Positions 55,710 through 64,000 of a stretch of 64,000 nucleotides of DNA are shown piece after piece (within the stretch, counting starts at the first letter, position 1; every line of letters begins with the position of its first letter). Origin of the DNA: Candidatus Heimdallarchaeota archaeon (GTDB lineage Archaea > Asgardarchaeota > Heimdallarchaeia > Heimdallarchaeales > Heimdallarchaeaceae). Location: the NCBI GenBank assembly GCA_018238545.1, contig JABCTC010000010.1, positions 1-64,000 on the forward strand. Direction: 5' to 3'. The notes below the pieces were generated by a model that was not told the DNA's origin, did no database searches, and saw nothing but the letters and a program-made list of their open reading frames with translations. A program made the translations under genes and the position numbers.

Positions 55710-56612
55710 CTATCGCAGATTATCAATTATATTATGTACTTCCATGAAAACTCGGCTGAAATTTGCAATATCATTTTCCACCTTCATCAAATCTTTCAAG
55801 TGTGTCATTTGGATTCCCTTTATTCTAAAAGCTCTTTCTAATGCAAACATCATTAATTCTCTAGATTTAGGTACAATTTCCATTATGCTTGTAAGCGATA
55901 TGTTTCTTTTGCGACAATTTGCCACTTCTACTACAAAATCACCCATTCTTCCAGGATATTCATTTGTAAACCAATAAGCACTTTTCATCTTACCGATTAG
56001 ATTATTGTTTTTCAATGAATGTAGAAGAAATGGAAACCACAAAATCCAATCCATCGCTTTTTCATAGTTTGGTGATTTTGTATGTTGAAATGGAAAGTTC
56101 ATAGATGCTTTTTCCAATTTCGAAAACCTTTCTAAAAACTCATACCAAAAGCCCTCAACTGGCGGTATTGGAAAATGTTTTTTTAAATCCTCTCCATAAA
56201 GAACATGGCTTTTCTCGCGAATAAGAAAATCATCTGATTGCTCAAGAGGATACTTATTTATGATTTCTTGCTGCAACTTACGGACAATAATACCTTCAAT
56301 ATCATCATGTGCTACTCTAGTATCAGAAAGCATGGCGTAAGGTATGAAAAATATTTTACAAATATGAGCAAATTCTTTGTTAACGATGACCATTCGATTT
56401 ACTAGTTCATCTATCTTATCGTAATCTTTATCCCAAAGATTTTTTTCTAGAATAATTACAATATCTATGGTACTATATCTTTTTGAAAAATCATCTAGAA
56501 CAATATCTCCAGCTAGAATAATAGAACGGGTTTGTAAAGTTGTAACTGCGTATTCTACGAATAATTTCAAGAATCTTGGTAATTCTGGATATCGTTCGTA
56601 AGTGACTTTCAT
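55710..56612 (-). CDS. Aminoglycoside-nucleotidyltransferase-like (DUF4111-type) protein, degenerate
   Basis: A 300-residue protein. AGDIVLDDFSKRYSTIDIVIILE (33-55) aligns with the NTase core G[S]......SDIDLxV: the usual Gly-Ser reads G35-D36, the first Asp of Asp-x-Asp is T48 and the second, D50, is kept. LYGEDLKKHFP (about 136-146) and the helical tail with WILWFPFLLHSLKN match AadA/DUF4111 layout. Loss of two catalytic positions suggests a non-catalytic or changed function. The downstream gene begins 8 bp after its stop and carries a still more degenerate copy of the same domain plus an ATPase. Confidence 0.65.
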   Translation of the reverse strand: MKVTYERYPELPRFLKLFVEYAVTTLQTRSIILAGDIVLDDFSKRYSTIDIVIILEKNLWDKDYDKIDELVNRMVIVNKEFAHICKIFFIPYAMLSDTRVAHDDIEGIIVRKLQQEIINKYPLEQSDDFLIREKSHVLYGEDLKKHFPIPPVEGFWYEFLERFSKLEKASMNFPFQHTKSPNYEKAMDWILWFPFLLHSLKNNNLIGKMKSAYWFTNEYPGRMGDFVVEVANCRKRNISLTSIMEIVPKSRELMMFALERAFRIKGIQMTHLKDLMKVENDIANFSRVFMEVHNIIDNLR

Positions 56613-56715
56613 AATATGAACACTACTAATTACATTATTAGGTTTTCGTCAGTGCTAATTGATAATTATCATAAAAGACATAAAAAATAAAAGAAAAAAA
56701 GGAAAGTTATAGTGT

Positions 56716-58518
56716 TTAAACAGAATCTATAACAAAAGTTTCCCAACCGGTAAATATAGGACTGGAAATATATATTGATATAGTGAAAGTTATACCTGTT
56801 GGTTTATCTCCATAATCAAATTGTATTGTTATGTGATGATCTAATGTAGCAGTGATATTAACACCACCTTGTGATTGTGCGATATTATAGGTAGTATCTT
56901 CTACATATGGACCACTTCCACTATCCAACCAATATTGTGCTGTACTATCATCATAAACTGAGTCGATTTCAGTTATTCTGTTGCTACCTTCCCAGTTTAC
57001 CGTAATCTGTTCTAAAGTAAGATAATCAGGTACCAAACATTGGAGGTTAAACGATAATATTCCTCTTCTTCTAAAGAAGAATCCACCCCTACCATCTGTC
57101 GCAGTTGCTCCATATAACTTCATAACATCATTGTCTACCTCTACAATATCAACAACCGCAGAAGCTCCATTCCCACTTGAAGATAAGTCATATACTTGAG
57201 CTACGATAGAGTAATTATCATCAGGCAAAACAAAACTATTGAAGTATAAAACCCATTTATTTTGATTTGCAATATATGTCGCTTCTCCTTGAACGCTTTG
57301 TTGATAGAGATAAGTAAAAGATGAAGAGAAACTGAAGAAATACACATCAAATCTGTTTGTATCGATGCCAGATGGGTCAGAAGCATAGACCTCAATGAGA
57401 ATAGTGTCTGATTTGCTAGTATCATTTTCAGGCGAAATAAAATATGCTATCGGAGCAGTGTTATCGATTAATGAAAAAGTATCTCCTGCACTGTTAAGAT
57501 TACCTGCTTCATCCTTAACGAACAAAGTAAAAACTAAGTCATCTTCAGCCATCTGTAAAGTTTCTGCACCAGTTAGAATGTATTCTGTTACAGTGGCTTC
57601 AGTTGAAGTGAAAACTTGTTGGTATGGAAAAATATTACCACCAAGGACCAATGTTTGATTAATCAAATCAGCACCATCGATAGTAAATGTCCATGAGGCA
57701 CTTAAGAAATCACCAGGATTTATACTTGAACTGTTTACTCCAAAAGTTATTCCTATATAGTCATTATCTATACCAAAAGTTCTTCTGATTGTAGATGATT
57801 GACCAAGACTATCCTCAACGTAAAAATCTATTTTATAGAGATCTTCATCTGGATATAGTGTGGAATCGATATTATGTGTAATTGCTTGATCAGCAAGAAC
57901 AACAGTGTCATCTGGTAGAAGGAAATCATAAGTTATCGCGGATGTATTAAATCCACCTATGGCAATAGCTTGAGGGTCTATAATCCCACTTACCCAACTG
58001 CCATCTATAGGATTGAGAACGGTCAAATCTAGTGGCTCAATAATATCAGTATGTCTGAGATTATCAGGGGCAAAGGATGTTAAATCGTTATCGTAAGTTA
58101 TTCTAATTCTAAATATATTCTCTCCAATTTCTACTTTACTTGTTGGATCAAAAACGAGTACTAAATCTACTCTCTGCGTTGTGTCTATAGACAACGGCAT
58201 ATCATAACCTTGAACAAATGCGTTGAGTATGTCAGTTTCATTTTGCGTATCTGTATTGATGGTCACATTAAGACCTTTTACAATAGCCGCCGCCGTTCCT
58301 GAATTTTGTAGAGTAACATAAGCTACATCAGTAACAGAGTCTCCATCTCTATCAAACCATTGAACTGTAAGTAAATCTACATCAGAACTGCCTCTTAACA
58401 TAGGTACAACTAAAAAATAAACCATCGCACTAGCTGCTACAACAAGACTAATCAACATCACTGTAGCTAAAACAGGTGAAACGGCTCTCTTTGATTTTCT
58501 AAAATTTGGTAGTTTCAT
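56716..58518 (-). CDS. Large surface protein with archaeal type IV pilin N-terminus
   Basis: A 600-residue exported protein. The N-terminus KSKRAVSPVLATVMLISLVVAASAMVYFLVV is the archaeal pilin N-terminal (DUF1628-like) class III signal: a basic stretch, cut site before the AVSPV hydrophobic helix by a PibD/FlaK-type peptidase, then the assembly helix. The remaining ~560 residues are beta-rich modules including DNTAPIAYFISPEND, the same Ig-like linker form as in the receptor-like protein at 4.5-9.3 kb. It is far larger than most pilins (100-200 residues), so it may be a minor pilin or tip adhesin. TAGAGGT lies upstream of the ATG. It has its own transcription unit. Confidence 0.8.
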   Translation of the reverse strand: MKLPNFRKSKRAVSPVLATVMLISLVVAASAMVYFLVVPMLRGSSDVDLLTVQWFDRDGDSVTDVAYVTLQNSGTAAAIVKGLNVTINTDTQNETDILNAFVQGYDMPLSIDTTQRVDLVLVFDPTSKVEIGENIFRIRITYDNDLTSFAPDNLRHTDIIEPLDLTVLNPIDGSWVSGIIDPQAIAIGGFNTSAITYDFLLPDDTVVLADQAITHNIDSTLYPDEDLYKIDFYVEDSLGQSSTIRRTFGIDNDYIGITFGVNSSSINPGDFLSASWTFTIDGADLINQTLVLGGNIFPYQQVFTSTEATVTEYILTGAETLQMAEDDLVFTLFVKDEAGNLNSAGDTFSLIDNTAPIAYFISPENDTSKSDTILIEVYASDPSGIDTNRFDVYFFSFSSSFTYLYQQSVQGEATYIANQNKWVLYFNSFVLPDDNYSIVAQVYDLSSSGNGASAVVDIVEVDNDVMKLYGATATDGRGGFFFRRRGILSFNLQCLVPDYLTLEQITVNWEGSNRITEIDSVYDDSTAQYWLDSGSGPYVEDTTYNIAQSQGGVNITATLDHHITIQFDYGDKPTGITFTISIYISSPIFTGWETFVIDSV

Positions 58519-58648
58519 CTATATACCTCTAACTGGTCACTAAACATATTATGAAGTTTAAGGTAATAAATTTTGTTGCTGTGCTAGTGCCTAAGATAGT
58601 TGAATGGAATAACTTATAATCACCTCAAAGCGTTCGTTGCATGATAAT

Positions 58649-59299
58649 ATGCCCTCAGAGAAAAAAGTTGTAGTGAAGAAGCATGCATATCAAGTAAATG
58701 ATGAACTTGCGGATAAAATTAGAGAATTAATGAAGAGTAAGAACAAACTATTTTTCAATATGATGGGCTCAATCGGGGCGGGAAAAACTCTAATATTAGA
58801 GCAGCTGGCTGCAAAACTCTCTTCGAAATATCGAGTCTTTGTTATCAATGGAGATGTAGCTACTACGATAGATGCTGATAGAATAGCTAAACAGGGAGCA
58901 ACAACAGTACAGATAAACACTGGTGGTGGTTGCCATCTGAGCGCAAAACTAATCCAAAATGAATTAGATAAAATAAATATTGATGATTATGATATCTTCA
59001 TCGCTGAAAATGTAGGGAATCTAATTTGCCCAGCTGCTTGGGATATTGGCGCACAGCTCAACATTACTGTTGTTAGCATAACAGAAGGAGAATATGTTGT
59101 TAAGAAACATCCTATAATCTTTAAAGATGCAGAAATTGCAATAATCAATAAATGTGATCTCGAGGGAATGGGTTTTGAATCTGCAGTCTTAGCAGAAGAT
59201 GCTGCAAAAATAAAATCTGGCATGAAAGTTATTTTAACCAGTGCAAAAACTGGTCAAGGGATAGATGAACTTATCAAAACACTTGGAATTTCAATCTGA
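58649..59299 (+). CDS. hypB: Hydrogenase nickel-incorporation GTPase HypB
   Basis: A 216-residue G3E GTPase that delivers nickel into [NiFe] hydrogenase. Walker A is GSIGAGKT (40-47), followed by NGDVATTIDADRI, QINTGGGCHLSAKL (metal-binding Cys-His), the IAENVGNLICPAAWDIG segment and G4 NKCD. The ATG at 58649 is preferred over a TTG four codons upstream; no N-terminal poly-His metal store is present. hypA follows 12 bp downstream, an operon pair. No hydrogenase structural genes are in the window. Confidence 0.95.
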   Translation: MPSEKKVVVKKHAYQVNDELADKIRELMKSKNKLFFNMMGSIGAGKTLILEQLAAKLSSKYRVFVINGDVATTIDADRIAKQGATTVQINTGGGCHLSAKLIQNELDKINIDDYDIFIAENVGNLICPAAWDIGAQLNITVVSITEGEYVVKKHPIIFKDAEIAIINKCDLEGMGFESAVLAEDAAKIKSGMKVILTSAKTGQGIDELIKTLGISI

Positions 59300-59311
59300 A
59301 GGACGATAAGA

Positions 59312-59686
59312 ATGCATGAATATAGTGTTGCTTCTGCAATTGTTGATCAAGTGAAGGTGATTGTAGAAGAGCACAAAGCTACCCAAGTGAAAAAGATTAT
59401 CGTAACTGCAAGTCCATATGATGTGATTATACCCGAGCTTCTAGTTGAAGCGTATGGAATAATAATTCATGGGTTGGATAAATTTAAAGATTCCACACTT
59501 GAAATACAAATCAGTAAGGCAGAGATTAGGTGTATAGACTGTGATTACGCGGGAGAACCTGATGAAAAAGGTGACCCTGAGTTTGCTTACAATTTCATTT
59601 GTCCAGAATGTGGTTCAAGGGACACTCATGTTAACATGAAAAATCTAACAATAGAAACTGTAGATTTAGTGATCCCCGATAATTAA
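59312..59686 (+). CDS. hypA: Hydrogenase nickel-incorporation protein HypA
   Basis: A 124-residue nickel metallochaperone. It begins with the obligatory MHEYS (His2 and Glu3 coordinate nickel). The zinc site is C-I-D-C ... C-P-E-C in the C-terminal half. It works with HypB, encoded just upstream. The length and motif spacing (EIRCIDCDYAG ... FICPECGS) fit archaeal HypA. Confidence 0.95.
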   Translation: MHEYSVASAIVDQVKVIVEEHKATQVKKIIVTASPYDVIIPELLVEAYGIIIHGLDKFKDSTLEIQISKAEIRCIDCDYAGEPDEKGDPEFAYNFICPECGSRDTHVNMKNLTIETVDLVIPDN

Positions 59687-59717
59687 TAGAGATTTAAATG
59701 ACAATTAATCTGCTTGG

Positions 59718-60758
59718 CTATATTAGATGTTCTGATTCTTCAGAAACTATGGCGTTTGTTTGCGCATAAGGCAAAATCTCACTTAGTTCCCCTCTTAAAT
59801 CATTGACTCCTTTCTCATGGAAGAAATTGAGATACAGCATACCAAATAGATACAATGTTCCAAAAGCTAATATCGTTACGATTAGTATTCCTGCAATAGC
59901 CATAAAGAATATAGCCACTTTAGCTGCAAATTTATCACCAAATGACGTCATTTCTTCAGCTAAAGTTTTGAAGAAACTGAATCCAGCTAACCAAGCAGAT
60001 ATGCCAAAGAACATGCTTACAAGACTTCTTCTTACTTTGTCTGCTAACTCGTTATTACGATTATTTGTTTTACTATACTTAATTTGTGAATCTCTTATAG
60101 TCCAAACAACTGGTGTTAACCAACATATGAGAATGGGCGAAAATAGTAATACAAGGGATCCTGTTATGAATCCAATAGAAGGATCTGATATAGCAGATTT
60201 AATTATAGTTGCAATGAGAAATCCTATTCCAAGAGAAGCCGAGATTATATCATATAATCTTGTACCTACAAACGATTTGAAACTCCCAATATCAATACTA
60301 TGTGTTTTTTCCTCCAAATAGTACTTTGAATCTGGTGTTAAATCAAAACCAAACAGAAGAGCAATAGAAATGCGAAAGAAACCAAATTTATGATATTTCC
60401 TATCTTTTTTTAGTTTGCCTAAGGTTTCTCGTATTTCCCCTTTTTTCTCATGTTTAGTTTTTAATGTTTCAAATATCAGTTTCTTAGAGACCCATCCACC
60501 AACCTTTTTCCAGAGAAATAAACCTAAAAGTGGAGAAGCTATAGAAGCAACGACGACTAAAATTGCGATTAAAAGTTTTTGTGAAGGGTTATCTGTGCCA
60601 CTTAGAAACCAGATAGATAAAAACCATGCTACATAACAACTGAGAAATATTAACACACTAATGAACCACACTTTTTTTGAAGGCTTAATAACTTTGAAAA
60701 AGAAATTCTTTGTGTCTAGCTCTTTTAGCGGAATCATATATTCCAAGTCTTTTTCCAT
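59718..60758 (-). CDS. Polytopic membrane protein, unknown
   Basis: A 346-residue protein with about six hydrophobic segments (around 33-54, 65-85, 168-190, 195-217, 250-270, 285-310), a hydrophilic loop and a positively charged region near 230-245. It appears to sit in the membrane with large cytosolic parts. No motif is recognised. I use the ATG at 60758, though a GTG at 60767 is possible. It is co-directional with the glycosyltransferase gene upstream, 68 bp away. Confidence 0.6.
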   Translation of the reverse strand: MEKDLEYMIPLKELDTKNFFFKVIKPSKKVWFISVLIFLSCYVAWFLSIWFLSGTDNPSQKLLIAILVVVASIASPLLGLFLWKKVGGWVSKKLIFETLKTKHEKKGEIRETLGKLKKDRKYHKFGFFRISIALLFGFDLTPDSKYYLEEKTHSIDIGSFKSFVGTRLYDIISASLGIGFLIATIIKSAISDPSIGFITGSLVLLFSPILICWLTPVVWTIRDSQIKYSKTNNRNNELADKVRRSLVSMFFGISAWLAGFSFFKTLAEEMTSFGDKFAAKVAIFFMAIAGILIVTILAFGTLYLFGMLYLNFFHEKGVNDLRGELSEILPYAQTNAIVSEESEHLI

Positions 60759-60826
60759 TGAAATCACTTATACTATTCTAAATCTAACAAATTTAATAAA
60801 CATTATGAGAACTGCAATGAGAAAAG

Positions 60827-62398
60827 CTAGTGAAAAATGTGCTTCTCTTCAAAGTCTGCAGTTTTAAACTTGTTTTTAGCAATTAAGATAAATGGTAACA
60901 CAAAAGATAGAGCAAAACCAATCGCAAGAAAAATTGCAAAGTAGAAATTATCACCATAATAATTTACTATCCCTAATAGATCTAATGTTGAAATCACTGT
61001 AAGACCAAAGAATATAATCCCAATTGCAGAAAAGATTGCTCCCCATAAGCCTAATTTTAGTTTTTTATTCCATTCACTTTTCTTTGATCTGAATAGAGAA
61101 CTGAATAATCCATCTAGAGCTGCAAGTTTTAGATATGGTGAAGCCAACCCTCCAAAAATAACATAGAATGGAACATTATAGGCTTTAAGTTTAAGAAATT
61201 TAGATTTAATGAAATAGATAATCATAATGGCAAATGTTCCTCCATAAATAATCATGATTAGTATGGGCATAATAATTTGTGAAAGTGAGTCCAAACCTAA
61301 GGCTCGAAAGTAGGGTGTTTTGAACAAATACATGAAACCATAAACAAATCCAAGTTCATAGAAACTTGTGACACCGAATATAATAGTGGATGTAAAGAAT
61401 AAATCTGCTGATTGTTTAAAGCTTAATCTCCCCATAAGAATGTCCTTAATATGAGCAACAAAGGAACCATTTTGTCCTTTTATCCACCGATACAATTGTG
61501 ACATCTGATGATCTAGGGTACTTGGTAGTAATGTTTGAGCTGCAAATTCATCTAAGAAGTAACCTTGTTTCTTTTGAGTCATAAGAGAAATTGAGTGGGA
61601 ATAATCTTCTATAACAACATTCTCAGGTATGTTTTGAACTCCACTCCTGCGAAAACAAGCAGATGCTCCTTGGAAAAGAACTGCTCCAAAAGTACGTCGT
61701 GCATTTTGAGAACAAAAAATCTGACTAGTAGTCATTGCAGACCAAACATGAAGCACATTGGTTGCATTGCGAAATCCATACTTCGCTTGAACAAACTCAT
61801 ATTCCGGATATTGATTTAGAATTGCAACAAATTTCGTGAGAATACCTTCAGTTGGAACATGGTCTACATCAAAAAATGAAACATAATCTCCTTTTGTTTT
61901 TGGAATAACAAGATTTAACATCCCTGCTTTAAGATTCTTATTTTCTGCATAAAAGTATGTGAAATTATATCTTTTACAGAGATTTTCATATTTTTTCCTT
62001 AGGTTTTCATCAGGACTATCATCACCAACCCAAACATCGAAATTTTTGTATGTTTGTTTGGTTAAACCCACTAAAGTTTCCTCTAAAACGGGGATTGGAA
62101 CATTGTGAATGGGTATGATAACACTAACTTTCTTTTGCTCATCTATTGCATTAATATCGTAATCCACTTCACCTATTTTGAGAAAGCCATCAATAAGTTG
62201 GACTAGGAAATAGATCATATAAATCGGACCCAATATTTCTAAAATCAATGATAAAATATTCAAGATGATACCTCCTGCACCTAATAGAACACTTTCCCGA
62301 ATGATAGAAATAAGAGATAGAACAAAGTAAACAGCAAAGGTAATATAGAATAGAATACCAATCAAGTGATTGATTTTGTGGATGGCTTTACTGGACAT
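60827..62398 (-). CDS. Processive family-2 glycosyltransferase, cellulose/hyaluronan-synthase-like
   Basis: A 523-residue membrane glycosyltransferase. Two N-terminal helices (~12-34, 38-66) precede the GT-A domain with D-D126/127 (WVGDDSPD), DVDH (177-180, the D-x-D sugar-nucleotide site), E-D264/265 (catalytic base region) and Q301-LYRW (the QxxRW motif of processive synthases). At least four C-terminal helices likely form the export channel. It would polymerise an extracellular or lipid-linked glycan, but the sugar is unknown. The N-terminal start is the ATG at 62398. Confidence 0.9.
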   Translation of the reverse strand: MSSKAIHKINHLIGILFYITFAVYFVLSLISIIRESVLLGAGGIILNILSLILEILGPIYMIYFLVQLIDGFLKIGEVDYDINAIDEQKKVSVIIPIHNVPIPVLEETLVGLTKQTYKNFDVWVGDDSPDENLRKKYENLCKRYNFTYFYAENKNLKAGMLNLVIPKTKGDYVSFFDVDHVPTEGILTKFVAILNQYPEYEFVQAKYGFRNATNVLHVWSAMTTSQIFCSQNARRTFGAVLFQGASACFRRSGVQNIPENVVIEDYSHSISLMTQKKQGYFLDEFAAQTLLPSTLDHQMSQLYRWIKGQNGSFVAHIKDILMGRLSFKQSADLFFTSTIIFGVTSFYELGFVYGFMYLFKTPYFRALGLDSLSQIIMPILIMIIYGGTFAIMIIYFIKSKFLKLKAYNVPFYVIFGGLASPYLKLAALDGLFSSLFRSKKSEWNKKLKLGLWGAIFSAIGIIFFGLTVISTLDLLGIVNYYGDNFYFAIFLAIGFALSFVLPFILIAKNKFKTADFEEKHIFH

Positions 62399-62526
62399 GT
62401 TTCACAATAGTCTCAAGGATACTATTAAATGTTATATTGAAAAAGTGAAGGAAGGATTATTTATAATGAAGGAGAGTTTTTTATTATTTATCTAAATTTA
62501 AATAGTTTAATCAGTAAGTGTGTGTG

Positions 62527-64000
62527 ATGGAAGTAAGCAGGAAGAATAGAGTGAACAAAATACTATCAAATATCTTCTATTACTTATTTGTAGTTCTAAT
62601 TTTCGGATTTCTTGGCTTATCGTTTTTCATTGATGAATTAGGGTTACTGTATGATATATTATTTGTTGCATTGATTGTAAACTCATTCGTAATTACCTTT
62701 TATCTCGCAATTCAGATGTTAAGGTATAATATCAAAGTAAACAAGAAGGTGCAGATCGGAATTTTCCTTATAGTACTAGGCTTTCTACTAATTCTTACTT
62801 CCTTAAGTAAAAGCATAACTTTCACTAGTGAATTACTATCAGAAATATTAACGTATGAATTCTTTGTTTATTGGGGAATAGGTTTTGTTTTGTTAGGCTT
62901 TCTTATAGAATTAACATTGTTTGATCAATGGTTTTGGGATAATCTTCTGGTTAAACCCGCCAAGAAGATTTTTAATGCAATCAAATCATTTCTCTTGCTA
63001 ATTCGAAAACATTGGAAAGGTATAATATTTGAATTACTTAGATTATTAGGGGTTGCTGGTGGAGTTGTATTAATCTACTTTGGTTACGTTTTACCTGAGT
63101 TCAATTGTTTCATATGGATAGGAATCCCTGTTATAATAGTAAGTGAAACACTTACAAGAAAATCAGTTTTAGTGTTTATTAAGAATACAATTATCGCAAT
63201 AGGAAAATCTGTCAAACGTTTGTTTGTGACCTTATGGAATAAAGCGAAAGAAGTGATAAAAAAGACTCTTGAATCTTTAAAAACATTCTTTTTTAATCTC
63301 TGGAAGTTCTTTAAAAATAATTATGTGACAATTCTACTTGAATTGGGGAGATTGATACTCGCAGGAGGAGGGGGCTACCTTATCTACTTTGGTTTAGTTG
63401 AAGAGTCATTTCGATATTTTATTATAATCGGATCTGGCATAATACTCCTTTTTGAAATAATATTGAGAAAATCTGTTCTCAGAATATTATTTGAATATCT
63501 AAAAGCCTTAGGTCGATTATTCAGAGAACTTGGAATACTCTTCTGGAAACTACTAAAACTATTGTATCAGCCCTTTAAATTCTTAATTAGACACTGGGTA
63601 AAAGTAATTCTCTATACTTGTGATGTTGTAGCGATAGGTTCCATAGCAACCACAATTTATTTCACATTTAGTATACAATTCTATTGGTGGTATATTGTCA
63701 TCCTATCAGCAAGCGGTGCTTACTTAATCATACATCATGCAAGAAGTATCTGGAAAGCGGTAAGATATGTGTTTGTAGATATATTTTATGGAATTATAAA
63801 AGAGATATACTTACTAATTGAAAGATTCTTTACAACAATTGGCAGATTTCTCAATAAACATTGGAAAACAATTGTGAAAGAGCTAATTAGGTTAGTTTTT
63901 GTCGCAGGAGGAATATCACTAATTATTTTTGGTGATGAATTTGAACCAACTATAATAGGAACCGTTATGGTGTGGTCAGGAATAGTAATAATCCCAATTA
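62527..64000 (+). CDS. Repetitive multi-pass membrane protein, 3' end outside window
   Basis: Open from the ATG at 62527 to the end of the window, so at least 491 residues. It contains a tandem unit of roughly 90-100 residues: a basic amphipathic stretch (KxHWKxI), a membrane hairpin with (G/A)GG...LIYFG, and a hydrophilic loop. Copies begin near 63007, 63313, 63590 and 63853, with motifs KHWKGIIFELLRLLG, NNYVTILLELGRLIL, RHWVKVILYTCDVV and KHWKTIVKELIRLVF. Internal repeats of this kind suggest growth by duplication. No catalytic or transport motif is recognised. The function is unknown. Confidence 0.65.
   Translation, partial: MEVSRKNRVNKILSNIFYYLFVVLIFGFLGLSFFIDELGLLYDILFVALIVNSFVITFYLAIQMLRYNIKVNKKVQIGIFLIVLGFLLILTSLSKSITFTSELLSEILTYEFFVYWGIGFVLLGFLIELTLFDQWFWDNLLVKPAKKIFNAIKSFLLLIRKHWKGIIFELLRLLGVAGGVVLIYFGYVLPEFNCFIWIGIPVIIVSETLTRKSVLVFIKNTIIAIGKSVKRLFVTLWNKAKEVIKKTLESLKTFFFNLWKFFKNNYVTILLELGRLILAGGGGYLIYFGLVEESFRYFIIIGSGIILLFEIILRKSVLRILFEYLKALGRLFRELGILFWKLLKLLYQPFKFLIRHWVKVILYTCDVVAIGSIATTIYFTFSIQFYWWYIVILSASGAYLIIHHARSIWKAVRYVFVDIFYGIIKEIYLLIERFFTTIGRFLNKHWKTIVKELIRLVFVAGGISLIIFGDEFEPTIIGTVMVWSGIVIIPI

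Noticed and set aside
54334-56612. Classic MNT/HEPN toxin-antitoxin pair
   Set aside because: The NTase is degenerate, no Rx4-6H HEPN partner is adjacent and the second gene encodes an ATPase.
58649-59686. Hydrogenase gene cluster
   Set aside because: Only hypB and hypA are here; no structural subunits or other hyp genes are visible in the window.
1-64000. tRNA, rRNA, CRISPR arrays, insertion sequences
   Set aside because: Reading the gaps showed no cloverleaf with a GTTCRANNC arm, no regular direct repeats and no transposase or terminal inverted repeats; a dedicated scan could still find a weak tRNA.

Overview
The window is an AT-rich archaeal chromosome segment, most likely from an Asgard archaeon (Heimdallarchaeia-like is my best guess; the phylum-level call is inferred from gene content, not from a marker tree). 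Archaeal signs are a homodimer-type tRNA-splicing endonuclease, an eL33-like ribosomal protein domain, an archaeal type IV pilin N-terminus (class III signal peptide) and leaderless or GGTGA/GAGG-type starts. The Asgard sign is the density of eukaryote-like small GTPases: six G-domain proteins in 64 kb, including two Rag/Gtr-like proteins with the HKxD form of motif G4, a Sar1/Arf-like GTPase with DLGGH, a second Arf-like GTPase, an MglA/Rho-like one and a degenerate one. Several of them carry a C-terminal roadblock/longin-like domain.

Layout. 1-12.4 kb: a truncated nucleotidyltransferase, a P-type ATPase, a GTPase, a 1612-residue receptor-like membrane protein, and two convergent Rag-like GTPases. 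12.8-22.1 kb: metabolic and proteolytic genes (nitroreductase, class II aldolase, SppA-type protease, a rearranged solute-binding protein, an ICMT/PEMT-like methyltransferase, and an apparent operon of KaiC-like ATPase, thioredoxin-like protein and M28 peptidase). 22.2-26.7 kb: tRNA endonuclease, then an overlapping operon of Fe-S reductase, FAD-linked dehydrogenase and H-protein-like lipoyl carrier, followed by UppP. 26.9-29.7 kb: a tight three-gene cassette of Sar1-like GTPase, degenerate GTPase and a longin-like partner. 29.8 kb: a GC-rich island with several hairpins, possibly a structured RNA. 30-42 kb: mixed metabolism, membrane proteins, MobB, a HEPN-like membrane protein, and two helix-hairpin-helix proteins, one fused to an eL33-like domain. 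43-54.3 kb: HerA-like ATPase with a cysteine-rich tail, split P-loop kinase/APH pair, endonuclease IV, an Arf-like GTPase with a helical partner, M24 peptidase, methyltransferase. 54.3-64 kb: a pair of nucleotidyltransferase-like genes (one fused to a P-loop ATPase), a large pilin-like surface protein, hypBA, a GT2 synthase and a truncated multi-repeat membrane protein.

The most interesting theme is a possible surface-to-GTPase signalling set. The cytoplasmic tail of the receptor-like protein resembles the third protein of the Sar1-like GTPase cassette (shared SIF-x3-GP-x2-L start and similar strand pattern), and the receptor gene is itself flanked by GTPase genes. This is read by eye and needs a profile search. 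I found no rRNA, no tRNA, no CRISPR array and no complete insertion sequence.
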